From NCBI RefSeq assembly GCF_003002895.1, contig NZ_PVTI01000006.1:62001-126000 (forward strand): a DNA stretch of 64,000 nt. Reading direction: 5' to 3'. Positions within the stretch are counted from its first letter, which is position 1. Each line of letters opens with the position of its first letter. Under the pieces are notes generated by a model, which saw only the letters and a list, made by a program, of their open reading frames with translations, did not search any database and was not told the origin of the DNA. The translations under genes and the position numbers were made by a program. This stretch comes from Knoellia remsis. Its GTDB lineage: Bacteria > Actinomycetota > Actinomycetes > Actinomycetales > Dermatophilaceae. Positions 8,074 through 16,264 of this stretch are shown in pieces.

Positions 8074-9621
8074 ATGGCGACGCGCACCGACGAGCCGATC
8101 GAGCCCTCCCGCACCTCGGGTCAGGACACGCACCACGACGACGACGCCGCGCTGCTCGCCGAGCTCGGCTACCAGCAGGAGCTGCATCGCCGTTTCGGGG
8201 CGTTCAGCAACTTCGCGGTCTCCTTCTCGATCATCTCCGTGCTCGCCGGCTGCATCACGAGCTACCTCATCGCGATGAACGCCGGTGGGCCGGTCGCGAT
8301 CTCCATCGGCTGGCCGCTCGTCGGCTTCTTCGTCGTCTGCGTCGCGCTCGCCATGGCGGAGATCTGCTCGGTCTACCCGACCGCCGGCGGGCTCTACTTC
8401 TGGGCCGGCCGGCTCGCGACCAAGGGCAAGCGCCAGTGGGCCTGGACCGTCGGCTGGTTCAACTTCCTCGGCGAGGTCGCCGTGACGACTGCTGTCGACA
8501 TGGGCGCGGCGATCACGTGGATGGCCTTCATGGACCTCACCTTCGGCGTCGAGGTCACGGCGGTCCGCACGTTCATCTGCTTCGTCGTCATCCTGCTGCT
8601 GCACGGGCTGCTCAACGCGTTCGGCGTCAACCTCGTCCAGATGCTCGCGAGCGTCTCGGCGTGGTGGCACCTCGCCGGTGTCGCGATCATCGTCGCGGTG
8701 CTCGCGTTCGTGCCGGACCAGCACCAGAGCGCCTCGTTCGTCTTCACTGAGTTCAAGAACGAAACCGGTTGGGGGAGTGCGCCATACGTCTTCCTCATGG
8801 GTCTGCTCATGGCGCAGTACACCTTCACCGGCTACGACGCCTCCGCGCACGTTGCCGAGGAGACGCGCAACGCCTCCGTCGCGGCACCGAAGGGCATCGT
8901 CAACTCGGTCGTCGTCTCGCTCGTCGCGGGCTGGATCCTGCTGCTCGCCGTGACGTTCGCGGTGCAGGACTGGGAAGCGGCGCGCACCACCGAGATCGGC
9001 CTGCCGCCGGCGCAGATCTTCATCGACGCGGCCGGCCCGGCGCTCGGCAAGGGGCTCCTCCTCATCTGCGCCGTCGCCCAGTTCTTCTGCGGCATGGCCT
9101 GCGTGACGAGCTCGTCGCGGATGTCGTTCGCGTTCTCGCGCGACAACGCGCTGCCCGGGTCGCGCCTGTGGGCCAAGGTCAACCCCCGCACCGGCACGCC
9201 GACGAACTCGATCTGGCTGGTCACGATCGCCTCGATCGTCCTCGCGTCGCCGTCGCTCTGGTCCACGACGGCCTACCTCGCGGTGACGTCCATCGCCGTC
9301 ATCGGGCTCTACATCGCCTACGTGACACCGGTGCTGCTGCGCCGGCTCAACCCCGACTTCCGTCAGGGGCGCTGGAACCTCGGTCGCTGGTCGGCGCCGA
9401 TCGGGTGGATCGCCATCATCTGGGTCGCGTTCATCTGCGTGCTGTTCATGCTGCCGCCGGCGTCACCGATCACCGTCGACACGTTCAACTACGCCCCCGT
9501 CGCGGTCGGTGTGGTCGTGCTCTTCGCCCTCGTGTCGTGGTTCGTCCGCGGCCGCAAGCACTTCATGCGCGACGTCCCGGAGGGGCACGACACCCGCCCG
9601 CCCGCGGAGATCTTCCAGTGA
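8074..9621 (+). CDS. APC-family amino acid/amine permease
   Basis: The 515-residue protein has about 12 hydrophobic segments and the APC signature in its first helices (FSNFAVSFSIISVLAGC; MNAGGPVAISIGWPLVGF; MAEICSVYPTAGGLYFW). Such proteins import amino acids or amines. ATG 8074 is chosen over an in-frame TTG at 8056 because AGGAGC lies 5-10 nt upstream. It starts an operon with a GntR regulator, GS-like ligase, ALDH, SDR and gamma-glutamyl hydrolase, so the substrate is probably the amine that the ligase glutamylates (a PuuP-like role). Confidence 0.9.
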   Translation: MATRTDEPIEPSRTSGQDTHHDDDAALLAELGYQQELHRRFGAFSNFAVSFSIISVLAGCITSYLIAMNAGGPVAISIGWPLVGFFVVCVALAMAEICSVYPTAGGLYFWAGRLATKGKRQWAWTVGWFNFLGEVAVTTAVDMGAAITWMAFMDLTFGVEVTAVRTFICFVVILLLHGLLNAFGVNLVQMLASVSAWWHLAGVAIIVAVLAFVPDQHQSASFVFTEFKNETGWGSAPYVFLMGLLMAQYTFTGYDASAHVAEETRNASVAAPKGIVNSVVVSLVAGWILLLAVTFAVQDWEAARTTEIGLPPAQIFIDAAGPALGKGLLLICAVAQFFCGMACVTSSSRMSFAFSRDNALPGSRLWAKVNPRTGTPTNSIWLVTIASIVLASPSLWSTTAYLAVTSIAVIGLYIAYVTPVLLRRLNPDFRQGRWNLGRWSAPIGWIAIIWVAFICVLFMLPPASPITVDTFNYAPVAVGVVVLFALVSWFVRGRKHFMRDVPEGHDTRPPAEIFQ

Positions 9622-9640
9622 GCCAAGGCGGGGGTATGCC

Positions 9641-10369
9641 GTGAGCGCGCCGGTTCCCGAGGTGGGTCGCCTCCCCGCCGCGGTGCTGCGCCCCGCCACG
9701 GCGAACGTCTTCGAGACGACGGTCGAGCAGCTGGCGACGGCGATCCGGCTCGGCGTCTTCGTCGACGGCGAACAGCTGCCGCCGGAGCGAGAGCTCGCCG
9801 AGCGCCTCGGGGTCGCCCGCGGCACCCTGCGCGACGCCATCGCGGCACTTCGTGACAGCGGGCTCGTCACCACGCGCCGGGGGCGTGGTGGCGGGACCGT
9901 CGTCACGTACACCTCGCCGGAGCCGGGGTCGAAGCCGACGTCCCGTCGCGGTGCGGCGCTGGCCGACGCCCTCGACTTCCGCCGCGTCGTCGAGCCGGGC
10001 GCCGCGTGGCTGGCCGCCCGCCAGGAGCTCTCCGCCGACCAGCGGACCTGGCTCGTCGCGTCTGCCGACGCGGTGCGAGAAGCCGCTCAGGACACCGGTG
10101 CCCACCGCATCGCCGACAGCCGCTTCCACCTCGCGGTGGCCACACTCTCGGCGTCACCGATGCTCATCGAGTCGGTGACCCGGGCCCAGGCGGTGCTCGG
10201 CGAGATGCTCGCGGCCATCCCGGTGCTGCCACGCAACATCGACCACTCGTGCGACCAACACGACGCCGTCGTCGACGCCGTCCTGCGCGGTGACGACGAC
10301 GCGGCCCGGGCCGCGATGGAGGAGCACTGCGACGCGACCTCCGCCCTGCTCAGAGGACTCATCGGATGA
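9641..10369 (+). CDS. GntR-family regulator, FadR subfamily (FCD domain)
   Basis: The 242 residues start at GTG 9641, which gives a clean winged-helix domain: GEQLPPERELAERLGVARGTLRDAIAALRDSGLV, the GntR helix-turn-helix. The C-terminal half (RRVVEPGAAWLA, DSRFHLAVATLS, HDAVVDAVLRGD) is an FCD all-helical metal- or ligand-binding domain. A GTATGCC site ends directly at the start codon (9634-9640). With 19 bp and 16 bp gaps on either side it is inside the operon and probably controls it. Confidence 0.9.
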   Translation: MSAPVPEVGRLPAAVLRPATANVFETTVEQLATAIRLGVFVDGEQLPPERELAERLGVARGTLRDAIAALRDSGLVTTRRGRGGGTVVTYTSPEPGSKPTSRRGAALADALDFRRVVEPGAAWLAARQELSADQRTWLVASADAVREAAQDTGAHRIADSRFHLAVATLSASPMLIESVTRAQAVLGEMLAAIPVLPRNIDHSCDQHDAVVDAVLRGDDDAARAAMEEHCDATSALLRGLIG

Positions 10370-10385
10370 CGAAGGAGATCGACAC

Positions 10386-11771
10386 ATGAGCGGATCCATC
10401 CACGACCGCGGACCGGCACAGCTCACCCTCGACCAGCTGCGCAGCGAGGTCGACAGCGGTGTGGTCGACACCGTCATCGTCGCCTTCACCGACATGCAGG
10501 GACGGCTCACGGGCAAGCGGCTGCACGCCGGCTACTTCTTCGACCACGTCCTCGAGGGTGGGGTCGAGGGGTGCAACTACCTCCTCGCGGTCGACGTCGA
10601 CATGAACACCGTCGACGGCTACGCGATGTCCTCGTGGGAGAAGGGCTACGGCGACTTCGAGTTCGTCCTGGATCTCGACACGCTGCGGCGAACGCCGGGT
10701 CAGCCGAACTCGGTGACGATCCAGTGCGACCTCGCCTGGCTCGACGGCTCGGGACCGGTACGACAGTCTCCACGCGGCATACTCAAGGCCCAGGTCGAGC
10801 GCGCTGCCGAGAAGGGCTGGGGCGCCATCGCCGGGACCGAGCTCGAGTTCATCGTCTTCGAGGACACCTACGCCGACGCCTGGGACCGGCGCTACGTCGG
10901 CCTCACCGGCGCGAACCGCTACAACGTCGACTACTCCATCACCGGCGGCACCGTCGTCGAGCCGCTGCTGCGCGACATCCGGGGCGAGATGTATGCCGCG
11001 GGCGTCACCGTCGAGGGCGCGAAGGGTGAGTGCAACTTCGGACAGCACGAGATCGGCTTCCTCTACGACGAGGTCGTGCGCACGTGCGACAACCACGTCA
11101 TCTACAAGACGGCGGCCAAGGAGCTCGCCGCGAAGCACGGCATGTCGCTGACCTTCATGGCGAAGTACGACGAGCGTGAGGGCAACTCGTGCCACATCCA
11201 CCTCTCGCTGCGTGGCACCGACGGCGAGGTCGTCTTCGCCGACGACGACCGAGACGGCGGGCAGAGCGAGCTCTTCGACCACTTTCTCGCCGGGCTGCTC
11301 GCGACGATGCGCGAGTTCACCTACTTCTATGCCCCAAACATCAACTCCTACAAGCGTTTCCAGCCGGGGTCGTTCGCCCCGACCGCGGTGGCGTGGGGCC
11401 GTGACAACCGCACCTGCGCGCTACGGGTCGTCGGTCACGGGGCCGGGCTGCGCGTCGAGAACCGGGTGCCCGGAGGAGACGTCAACCCCTACCTCGCCAT
11501 CGCCGCCATGATCGCCGGCGGCCTGCACGGCATCGAGAACGAGCTGCCCCTCGAGCCGGCCTTCGAGGGCAACGCCTACAGTGCCGACGTCGACCAGGTG
11601 CCGACGACCCTGCGGGACGCGCGCGACCTGCTCGCCGGGTCGGCCATCGCCCGGGAGGCCTTCGGCGACGACGTCGTCGACCACTACGTCAACGCTGCCG
11701 ACGTCGAGCTCAAGGCGTTCGACGCCGCAGTGACCGACTGGGAACGCATCCGCGGATTCGAAAGGCTCTGA
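10386..11771 (+). CDS. Glutamine-synthetase-like gamma-glutamyl-amine ligase
   Basis: This 461-residue protein belongs to the GS superfamily: GTELEFIVFED, GECNFGQHEIGF, CHIHLSL and NRVPGGDVNPYLAIAAMI are the ATP and metal blocks. The N-terminal FTDMQGRLTGKRL and the NSYKRFQPGSFAPTAVAWG block look like PuuA or the GlnA3/GlnA4-type ligases that join glutamate to polyamines or ethanolamine rather than to ammonia. Start ATG 10386 follows GAAGGAG (10371-10377). The neighbours (ALDH, SDR, PuuD-like hydrolase, permease) strongly support a catabolic ligase, not GlnA. The exact amine cannot be read from sequence. Confidence 0.88.
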   Translation: MSGSIHDRGPAQLTLDQLRSEVDSGVVDTVIVAFTDMQGRLTGKRLHAGYFFDHVLEGGVEGCNYLLAVDVDMNTVDGYAMSSWEKGYGDFEFVLDLDTLRRTPGQPNSVTIQCDLAWLDGSGPVRQSPRGILKAQVERAAEKGWGAIAGTELEFIVFEDTYADAWDRRYVGLTGANRYNVDYSITGGTVVEPLLRDIRGEMYAAGVTVEGAKGECNFGQHEIGFLYDEVVRTCDNHVIYKTAAKELAAKHGMSLTFMAKYDEREGNSCHIHLSLRGTDGEVVFADDDRDGGQSELFDHFLAGLLATMREFTYFYAPNINSYKRFQPGSFAPTAVAWGRDNRTCALRVVGHGAGLRVENRVPGGDVNPYLAIAAMIAGGLHGIENELPLEPAFEGNAYSADVDQVPTTLRDARDLLAGSAIAREAFGDDVVDHYVNAADVELKAFDAAVTDWERIRGFERL

Positions 11772-11777
11772 ACACCA

Positions 11778-13154
11778 TTGACCACCACGCATGACGTCAT
11801 CAACCCGGCGACCGAGGAGCGACTGACCTCCGTCGAGCTCGTCGGCGTGGAGGAAACCGACGAGGCGATCGCCCATGCCGTCGCGGCCGGCCCGGCGTGG
11901 CGCGAGCTGGCTCCCGCCGACCGCGGGCGCCTCCTGCGGCGCTTCAGCGACGTCGTCGACGACCACCTCGAGGAGCTCGCCCAGCTCGAGGTCGCCAACG
12001 CCGGGCACACCATCGGCAACGCCCGGTGGGAGGCGGGCAACGTCCGCGACGTCCTCGCCTACTACTCGGCCGCGCCGGAGCGCCTCCTCGGCCAGCAGAT
12101 CCCCGTCGCCGGCGGCCTCGATGTCACCTTCAAGGAGCCGCTCGGCGTCGTCTCGGTCATCGTCCCGTGGAACTTCCCCATGCCCATCGCGGGCTGGGGC
12201 TTCGCACCTGCCCTCGCCGCGGGCAACACCGTCGTCCTCAAGCCGGCCGAGCTCACCCCGCTCACCGCGATCCGGCTCGGCGAGCTCGCCCTCGACGCCG
12301 GCATTCCCGAGGGCGTCTTCACCGTCCTCCCCGGCAAGGGCTCGGTCGTGGGGGAGCGGTTCGTCACCCACCCGGACGTGCGCAAGGTCTGCTTCACCGG
12401 CTCCACCGCCGTCGGGCAGGGCATCATGCGCAAGGCCGCGGACCAGCTCAAGCGGGTCACCCTCGAGCTCGGCGGCAAGTCGGCGAACATCGTCTTCGAC
12501 GACGCCGACCTCGACGCCGCGGCCGCGGCAGCGCCGATGTCGTTCCTCGACAACGCCGGCCAGGACTGCTGCGCCCGGACGCGGATCCTCGTGCAGCGGG
12601 GCGTTTTCGACGCCTTCATGGAGCGTTTCGAGTCGGCGATCAAGGACGTCAGGGTCGGCGACCCCGGTGACGAGCAGACCCAGATGGGCCCCCTCGTGAG
12701 CTCCGGCCAGCGCGACACCGTGCGCGGCTTCGTCGAGGACGCCGAGGGCAGCGTCGACGTCGCCTTCCGGGGCTCCGCGCCCGAGGGTGCCGGCTACTGG
12801 TACCCGCCGACCGTCGTCCTCCCCGGCGGGACGACCGACCGCGTCTGGCAGGACGAGATCTTCGGGCCCGTCGTGGGCGTCATGCCCTTCGACGACGAGG
12901 CGGACGCGATCGCGAAGGCCAACGACACGGCATACGGGCTCTCCGGGTCGATCTGGACCCGCGACGTCGGGCGCGCGATCCGGGTCTCCCGGGGCGTCGA
13001 GGCCGGGAACCTCTCGGTCAACAGCCACAGCAGCGTCCGCTACTCGACCCCGTTCGGCGGGTTCAAGTCGAGCGGCATCGGTCGCGAGCTCGGCCCGGAC
13101 GCGCTCGACGCGTTCACCGAGGTCAAGAACGTCTTCATCAGCACCGAGAGCTGA
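11778..13154 (+). CDS. NAD(P)-dependent aldehyde dehydrogenase
   Basis: The 458-residue ALDH has N132 in VPWNFP, E230 in LELGGKS and C264 in GQDCCA as catalytic residues, and FTGST in the cofactor loop. Its start is a TTG six bases after the ligase stop. It probably oxidises the gamma-glutamyl-amino-aldehyde intermediate to the acid, the PuuC-like step of the pathway. It is slightly short at the N-terminus compared with typical ALDHs (about 480-500 residues). Confidence 0.93.
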   Translation: MTTTHDVINPATEERLTSVELVGVEETDEAIAHAVAAGPAWRELAPADRGRLLRRFSDVVDDHLEELAQLEVANAGHTIGNARWEAGNVRDVLAYYSAAPERLLGQQIPVAGGLDVTFKEPLGVVSVIVPWNFPMPIAGWGFAPALAAGNTVVLKPAELTPLTAIRLGELALDAGIPEGVFTVLPGKGSVVGERFVTHPDVRKVCFTGSTAVGQGIMRKAADQLKRVTLELGGKSANIVFDDADLDAAAAAAPMSFLDNAGQDCCARTRILVQRGVFDAFMERFESAIKDVRVGDPGDEQTQMGPLVSSGQRDTVRGFVEDAEGSVDVAFRGSAPEGAGYWYPPTVVLPGGTTDRVWQDEIFGPVVGVMPFDDEADAIAKANDTAYGLSGSIWTRDVGRAIRVSRGVEAGNLSVNSHSSVRYSTPFGGFKSSGIGRELGPDALDAFTEVKNVFISTES

Positions 13155-13187
13155 GCTCTCACCACAGCACGAAAGGGCTTGCAACAC

Positions 13188-13955
13188 ATGGGAACTCGTC
13201 TTGAGGGCAAGGTCGCCGTCGTCACCGGCGGCTGCTCCGGTATCGGCCTGGCGACGGTGCGCCGATTCGCCGAGGAGGGCGCCACGGTCGTCATCGGCGA
13301 CCTCGACGACGCGGCCGGCGAGCGCATCGCCGAGGAGGTCGGCGGCGCATACGTCCACTGTGACGTCACCGACAAGGAGCACGTCGACGCCCTCTTCGGA
13401 GGCGCCAAGGACAGGTTCGGCAGCCTCGACATCGCCTTCAACAACGCGGGGATCAGCCCGCCCGAGGACGACTCCATCCTCGACACCGACCTCGAGGCGT
13501 GGCGCAAGGTCCAGGAGGTCAACCTCACCAGCGTGTACCTCTGCTGCAAGGCGGCGCTGCCCCACATGATCGAGCAGGGCAAGGGCTCGATCATCAACAC
13601 CGCGTCCTTCGTCGCGGTCATGGGTGCCGCGACGTCGCAGATCTCCTACAGCGCGTCCAAGGGTGGCGTGCTGTCGATGTCGCGAGAGCTCGGCGTGCAG
13701 TTCGCGCGCCAAGGCGTGCGGGTCAACGCGCTCTGCCCCGGACCGGTCAACACGCCGCTGCTGCAGGAGCTCTTCGCCAAGGACCCCGAGCGCGCGGCCC
13801 GCCGACTCGTGCACGTGCCGATGGGCCGGTTCGCGGAGCCGGAGGAGATGGCCAACGCGGTGCTCTTCCTCGCCTCGGACGAGTCGAGCTTCATCACCGC
13901 CAACACGTTCCTCGTCGACGGTGGCATCTCCGGCGCCTACGTCACGCCGCTCTGA
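13188..13955 (+). CDS. SDR-family oxidoreductase of the amine operon
   Basis: This is a classical SDR of 255 residues: VVTGGCSGIGLA cofactor loop, NNAG, S and Y-x-x-x-K in SYSASKGG, and the conserved PGPVNTP loop. ATG 13188 follows GAAAGGG. It is within the operon, 33 bp after the ALDH. Canonical Puu operons carry the FAD amine oxidase PuuB at this step; here there is none and an SDR takes the place. An alcohol dehydrogenase acting on a gamma-glutamylated amino alcohol would fit. That role is inference. Confidence 0.88.
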   Translation: MGTRLEGKVAVVTGGCSGIGLATVRRFAEEGATVVIGDLDDAAGERIAEEVGGAYVHCDVTDKEHVDALFGGAKDRFGSLDIAFNNAGISPPEDDSILDTDLEAWRKVQEVNLTSVYLCCKAALPHMIEQGKGSIINTASFVAVMGAATSQISYSASKGGVLSMSRELGVQFARQGVRVNALCPGPVNTPLLQELFAKDPERAARRLVHVPMGRFAEPEEMANAVLFLASDESSFITANTFLVDGGISGAYVTPL

Positions 13956-13958
13956 GCC

Positions 13959-14699
13959 GTGACCGTCGCCCCCCGCGCCCGCCCGGTCATCGGGGTGACG
14001 TCCTACGTCGAGGACGTCGACCGCGGTGACTGGCGCGGCCAGCGCAGCGCGGCACTCCCGCACAGCTATGTCAGTCAGCTCGAGCGAGCCGGTGCCGTCG
14101 TCGTCGTGCTGCCGCCGCGGCTCGACGCCGACGACGCCATGGTCGAGGCGCTGCTCGCGCGCCTCGACGGTGTCGTCATCGCCGGCGGCGCCGACGTGGA
14201 ACCGAGCCGGTATGCCGCGCAGCCGCACCCGAGTGTGCAGTCACCGAGGCCCGAGCGGGACGAGCTCGAGCTGACCGTGGCGCGGGTGACGGCCCGCACG
14301 AGGCAGCCGCTCCTCGGGATCTGCCGCGGCATGCAGGTCATGGCGGTGGCCGCCGGTGGCACGCTGCACCAGCACCTACCGGACGAGGTCGGGCACGAGG
14401 CGCACAGCCCGTCGGCCGGCGTCTATGCCTCGCACCACGTCGAGGTGCTTGCCGACACCCGGCTTGCGGAGATCCTCGGCACCGAGCCGGTGGACGTCCC
14501 GACCTACCACCACCAGGCCGTCGCGACGCACCCCGGCTACACCCCGGCCGCGCGTCACGAGGACGGGACGCTGGAAGCGATGGAGGACACGGCATACCCG
14601 TTCCGGATCGGGGTTCAATGGCACCCGGAGGAGGGCGACGACACGCGGCTGTTCGACGCGTTCGTCGAGGCGTGCGCGACACGCGCCGTGGCTGGGTGA
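13959..14699 (+). CDS. Class I glutamine-amidotransferase-like gamma-glutamyl hydrolase (PuuD-like)
   Basis: The 246-residue protein has the nucleophile elbow LLGICRGMQVMAV (Cys) and the GVQWHPEE His-Glu pair. It matches the peptidase C26 family that includes gamma-glutamyl-GABA hydrolase PuuD. It would release glutamate from the oxidised gamma-glutamyl product, recycling the glutamate added by the ligase. GTG 13959 is three bases after the SDR stop. It is the last gene of the operon. Confidence 0.88.
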   Translation: MTVAPRARPVIGVTSYVEDVDRGDWRGQRSAALPHSYVSQLERAGAVVVVLPPRLDADDAMVEALLARLDGVVIAGGADVEPSRYAAQPHPSVQSPRPERDELELTVARVTARTRQPLLGICRGMQVMAVAAGGTLHQHLPDEVGHEAHSPSAGVYASHHVEVLADTRLAEILGTEPVDVPTYHHQAVATHPGYTPAARHEDGTLEAMEDTAYPFRIGVQWHPEEGDDTRLFDAFVEACATRAVAG

Positions 14700-14709
14700 C
14701 ACTGGTGCG

Positions 14710-15828
14710 GTGAGACGAGCACCAGGACTGGCCATCGCCGCCGGAGGCGCCGGCCTCGCCGCATGGCTGCTGCGCGCGGGCCGGCCCGTGCCCGAGGCGA
14801 TGGGCGCCCGCGCGAGCGGGGAGCGGGCGGCCCGGATGGCGGCGTCGCCCGAGTGGTCGAACGGGAAGTTCCACAACCAGCAGCTGCGCTTCGAACCGTC
14901 ATCGCGCTCGCTCGCGGGGTCGGTGCGCGAGCTCGTCGCGGGAGGTCAGGAGCGGCACCCGGTCGGGGACGTCCCACTCGTGCGCGAGCCGCTCACGGCC
15001 GAGGTCGACGGGCTACACGTCACCTGGCTCGGGCACTCGACCGCGCTCGTCCAGCTCGACGGGACCGTCGTGCTGCTCGACCCGGTGTGGAGCGAACGGT
15101 GCTCACCCTCGCAGCAGGTCGGCCCGAAGCGGCTGCACCCCGTGCCGGTCGAGCTGGGCGACCTCCCGCCCGTGGACGCCGTCGTCATCTCGCACGACCA
15201 CTACGACCACCTCGACATGGACTCGGTCAAGGAGCTCGCGAGGCTGCGTCCAAAGACGCGGTTCGTCGTGCCGCTCGGCATCGGCGCCCACCTCGAGAAG
15301 TGGGGCGTCGCGCCGGAGCGCATAGACGAGCTCGACTGGCACGAGGACGCCAAGGTGGCCGGGGTGCGGCTCGTTGCGACCCCGGCGCAGCACTTCTCGG
15401 GGCGCGGGCTCTCGCGCGACGGGACGCTGTGGGCGTCGTGGGTCATCGAGGGTGCGTCCCAGAGGGTCTTCTACTCCGGCGACACCGGCTACTTCGTCGG
15501 GTTCGCGCAGATCGGCGAGCGCTACGGGCCGTTCGACGTCTCGCTCGTGCAGGTCGGTGCCTACGACCCGGGCTGGCCGACGATCCACATGACACCCGAG
15601 CACGGCGTCGAGGCGCACCTCGACGTGCGCGCGGCGGTCATGGTTCCCGTGCACTGGGGGACGTTCAACCTCGCGTTCCATGCGTGGAGCGAACCGATCG
15701 AGCGGCTGCTCGTCGAGGCTGAGCGGCGCGGAGCGCGCGTCGTGGTGCCGCGTCCGGGGGAGCGGCTGCGCATCGACGCGGCGACAGCCGACGCCGAGCC
15801 AACTCCCTGGTGGCGCTCGGTCACCTGA
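14710..15828 (+). CDS. MBL-fold metal-dependent hydrolase (NAPE-PLD/UlaG-like)
   Basis: The 372-residue protein begins at GTG 14710 with a hydrophobic segment (residues 5-22, LAIAAGGAGLAAWLL) that may anchor it. The metallo-beta-lactamase motif VISHDHYDHLD follows, then FYSGDTGY (metal Asp) and VPVHWGTF (His). The block HVTWLGHSTALVQLDG and the PKR/WHED spacing match the NAPE-PLD or lactonase-like MBL group. The substrate is unknown. It starts 10 bp after the PuuD-like gene and may be the last member of that transcript. Confidence 0.87.
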   Translation: MRRAPGLAIAAGGAGLAAWLLRAGRPVPEAMGARASGERAARMAASPEWSNGKFHNQQLRFEPSSRSLAGSVRELVAGGQERHPVGDVPLVREPLTAEVDGLHVTWLGHSTALVQLDGTVVLLDPVWSERCSPSQQVGPKRLHPVPVELGDLPPVDAVVISHDHYDHLDMDSVKELARLRPKTRFVVPLGIGAHLEKWGVAPERIDELDWHEDAKVAGVRLVATPAQHFSGRGLSRDGTLWASWVIEGASQRVFYSGDTGYFVGFAQIGERYGPFDVSLVQVGAYDPGWPTIHMTPEHGVEAHLDVRAAVMVPVHWGTFNLAFHAWSEPIERLLVEAERRGARVVVPRPGERLRIDAATADAEPTPWWRSVT

Positions 15829-15918
15829 GGCGGCGGGAGGCCCCCGGCAAGCGGACGGCATACCGCCGACGGAGCGGAAGCTTGGGCGAGGTGCGACTAC
15901 GGAAGTCGCCCCTCGCGC

Positions 15919-15924
15919 TAGGTT
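15919..15924 (+). promoter_or_regulatory. Candidate -10 box for the cimA leader
   Basis: TAGGTT lies 84 bp upstream of the leader-peptide start. No -35 box is evident. Confidence 0.3.
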
Positions 15925-16007
15925 GTCGCATGGGGCGGGAAAGTTGGGGTGACCACGATGCGGACGACGCATACCGCATGCCGGTCGGCAGTGGGAGGGT
16001 TCTCATC

Positions 16008-16052
16008 GTGACTCTCATGCACGTGGCCACCGCCACCGTCATTATCGACTAG
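16008..16052 (+). CDS. Attenuator leader peptide, Thr/Val/Ile-rich
   Basis: From GTG 16008 the ORF reads VTLMHVATATVIID and stops. A GGAGGG site (about 15994-15999) precedes it at the right distance; an in-frame ATG is at 16017. The run of threonine, valine and two isoleucines just before the stop, directly followed by an antiterminator-type hairpin and a true rho-independent terminator, is a classical ilv attenuator. It precedes cimA, an isoleucine-pathway gene. Confidence 0.8.
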   Translation: MTLMHVATATVIID

Positions 16053-16079
16053 CGCGACGAACGCCTCAGTTCGTCGCGC
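16052..16079 (+). promoter_or_regulatory. Pause/anti-terminator hairpin of the cimA attenuator
   Basis: GCGCGACGAAC (16052-16062) pairs exactly with GTTCGTCGCGC (16069-16079), with a 6-nt loop. It begins at the last base of the leader-peptide stop codon. Confidence 0.65.
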
Positions 16080-16107
16080 AGACCTCCCACACCCGGGGGG
16101 TCTTTTT
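16080..16107 (+). terminator. Rho-independent attenuator terminator before cimA
   Basis: GACCTCCC (16081-16088) pairs with GGGGGGTC (16095-16102), with one G-U pair, and is followed by TTTTT. T-tracts are rare in this window, so this is the clearest terminator here. It lies 158 bp before cimA. Confidence 0.85.
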
Positions 16108-16264
16108 GTTGGGTCGAGACGGCGCGCCGGGTCGGCCGAGCAGAGGGTTCAGCGGCCACACCCCCGGCCCCTGAGCGGCAGCGCTGATCGATTGCAGGAC
16201 ACTTGAGGGACACGTGTTGCAGCAGCGAGACACGAACCCGAGCACGAGACCAGAGGCGAGACCG

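Noticed and set aside
10386-11771. Housekeeping glutamine synthetase glnA
   Set aside because: The N-terminal block and the QPGSFAPTAVAWG region are of the PuuA/GlnA3-like type and the operon is catabolic.
11778-13154. ALDH as a betaine or succinate semialdehyde dehydrogenase with its own pathway
   Set aside because: Its position 6 bp after a GS-like ligase and before a PuuD-like hydrolase makes the gamma-glutamyl route more likely; sequence motifs do not separate the options.
11421-14228. A 935-codon open frame on the minus strand across the amine operon
   Set aside because: It mirrors the codons of clear plus-strand genes (ligase, ALDH, SDR, hydrolase) and has no recognisable domain; long antisense frames are expected at this GC content. 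The same holds for long minus-strand frames at 2936-5212, 6748-8850 and 46471-48738.
15829-16007. A protein-coding gene before the cimA leader
   Set aside because: Frames here have arginine-rich, non-coding composition and no start signals; the region is better explained as promoter and leader.
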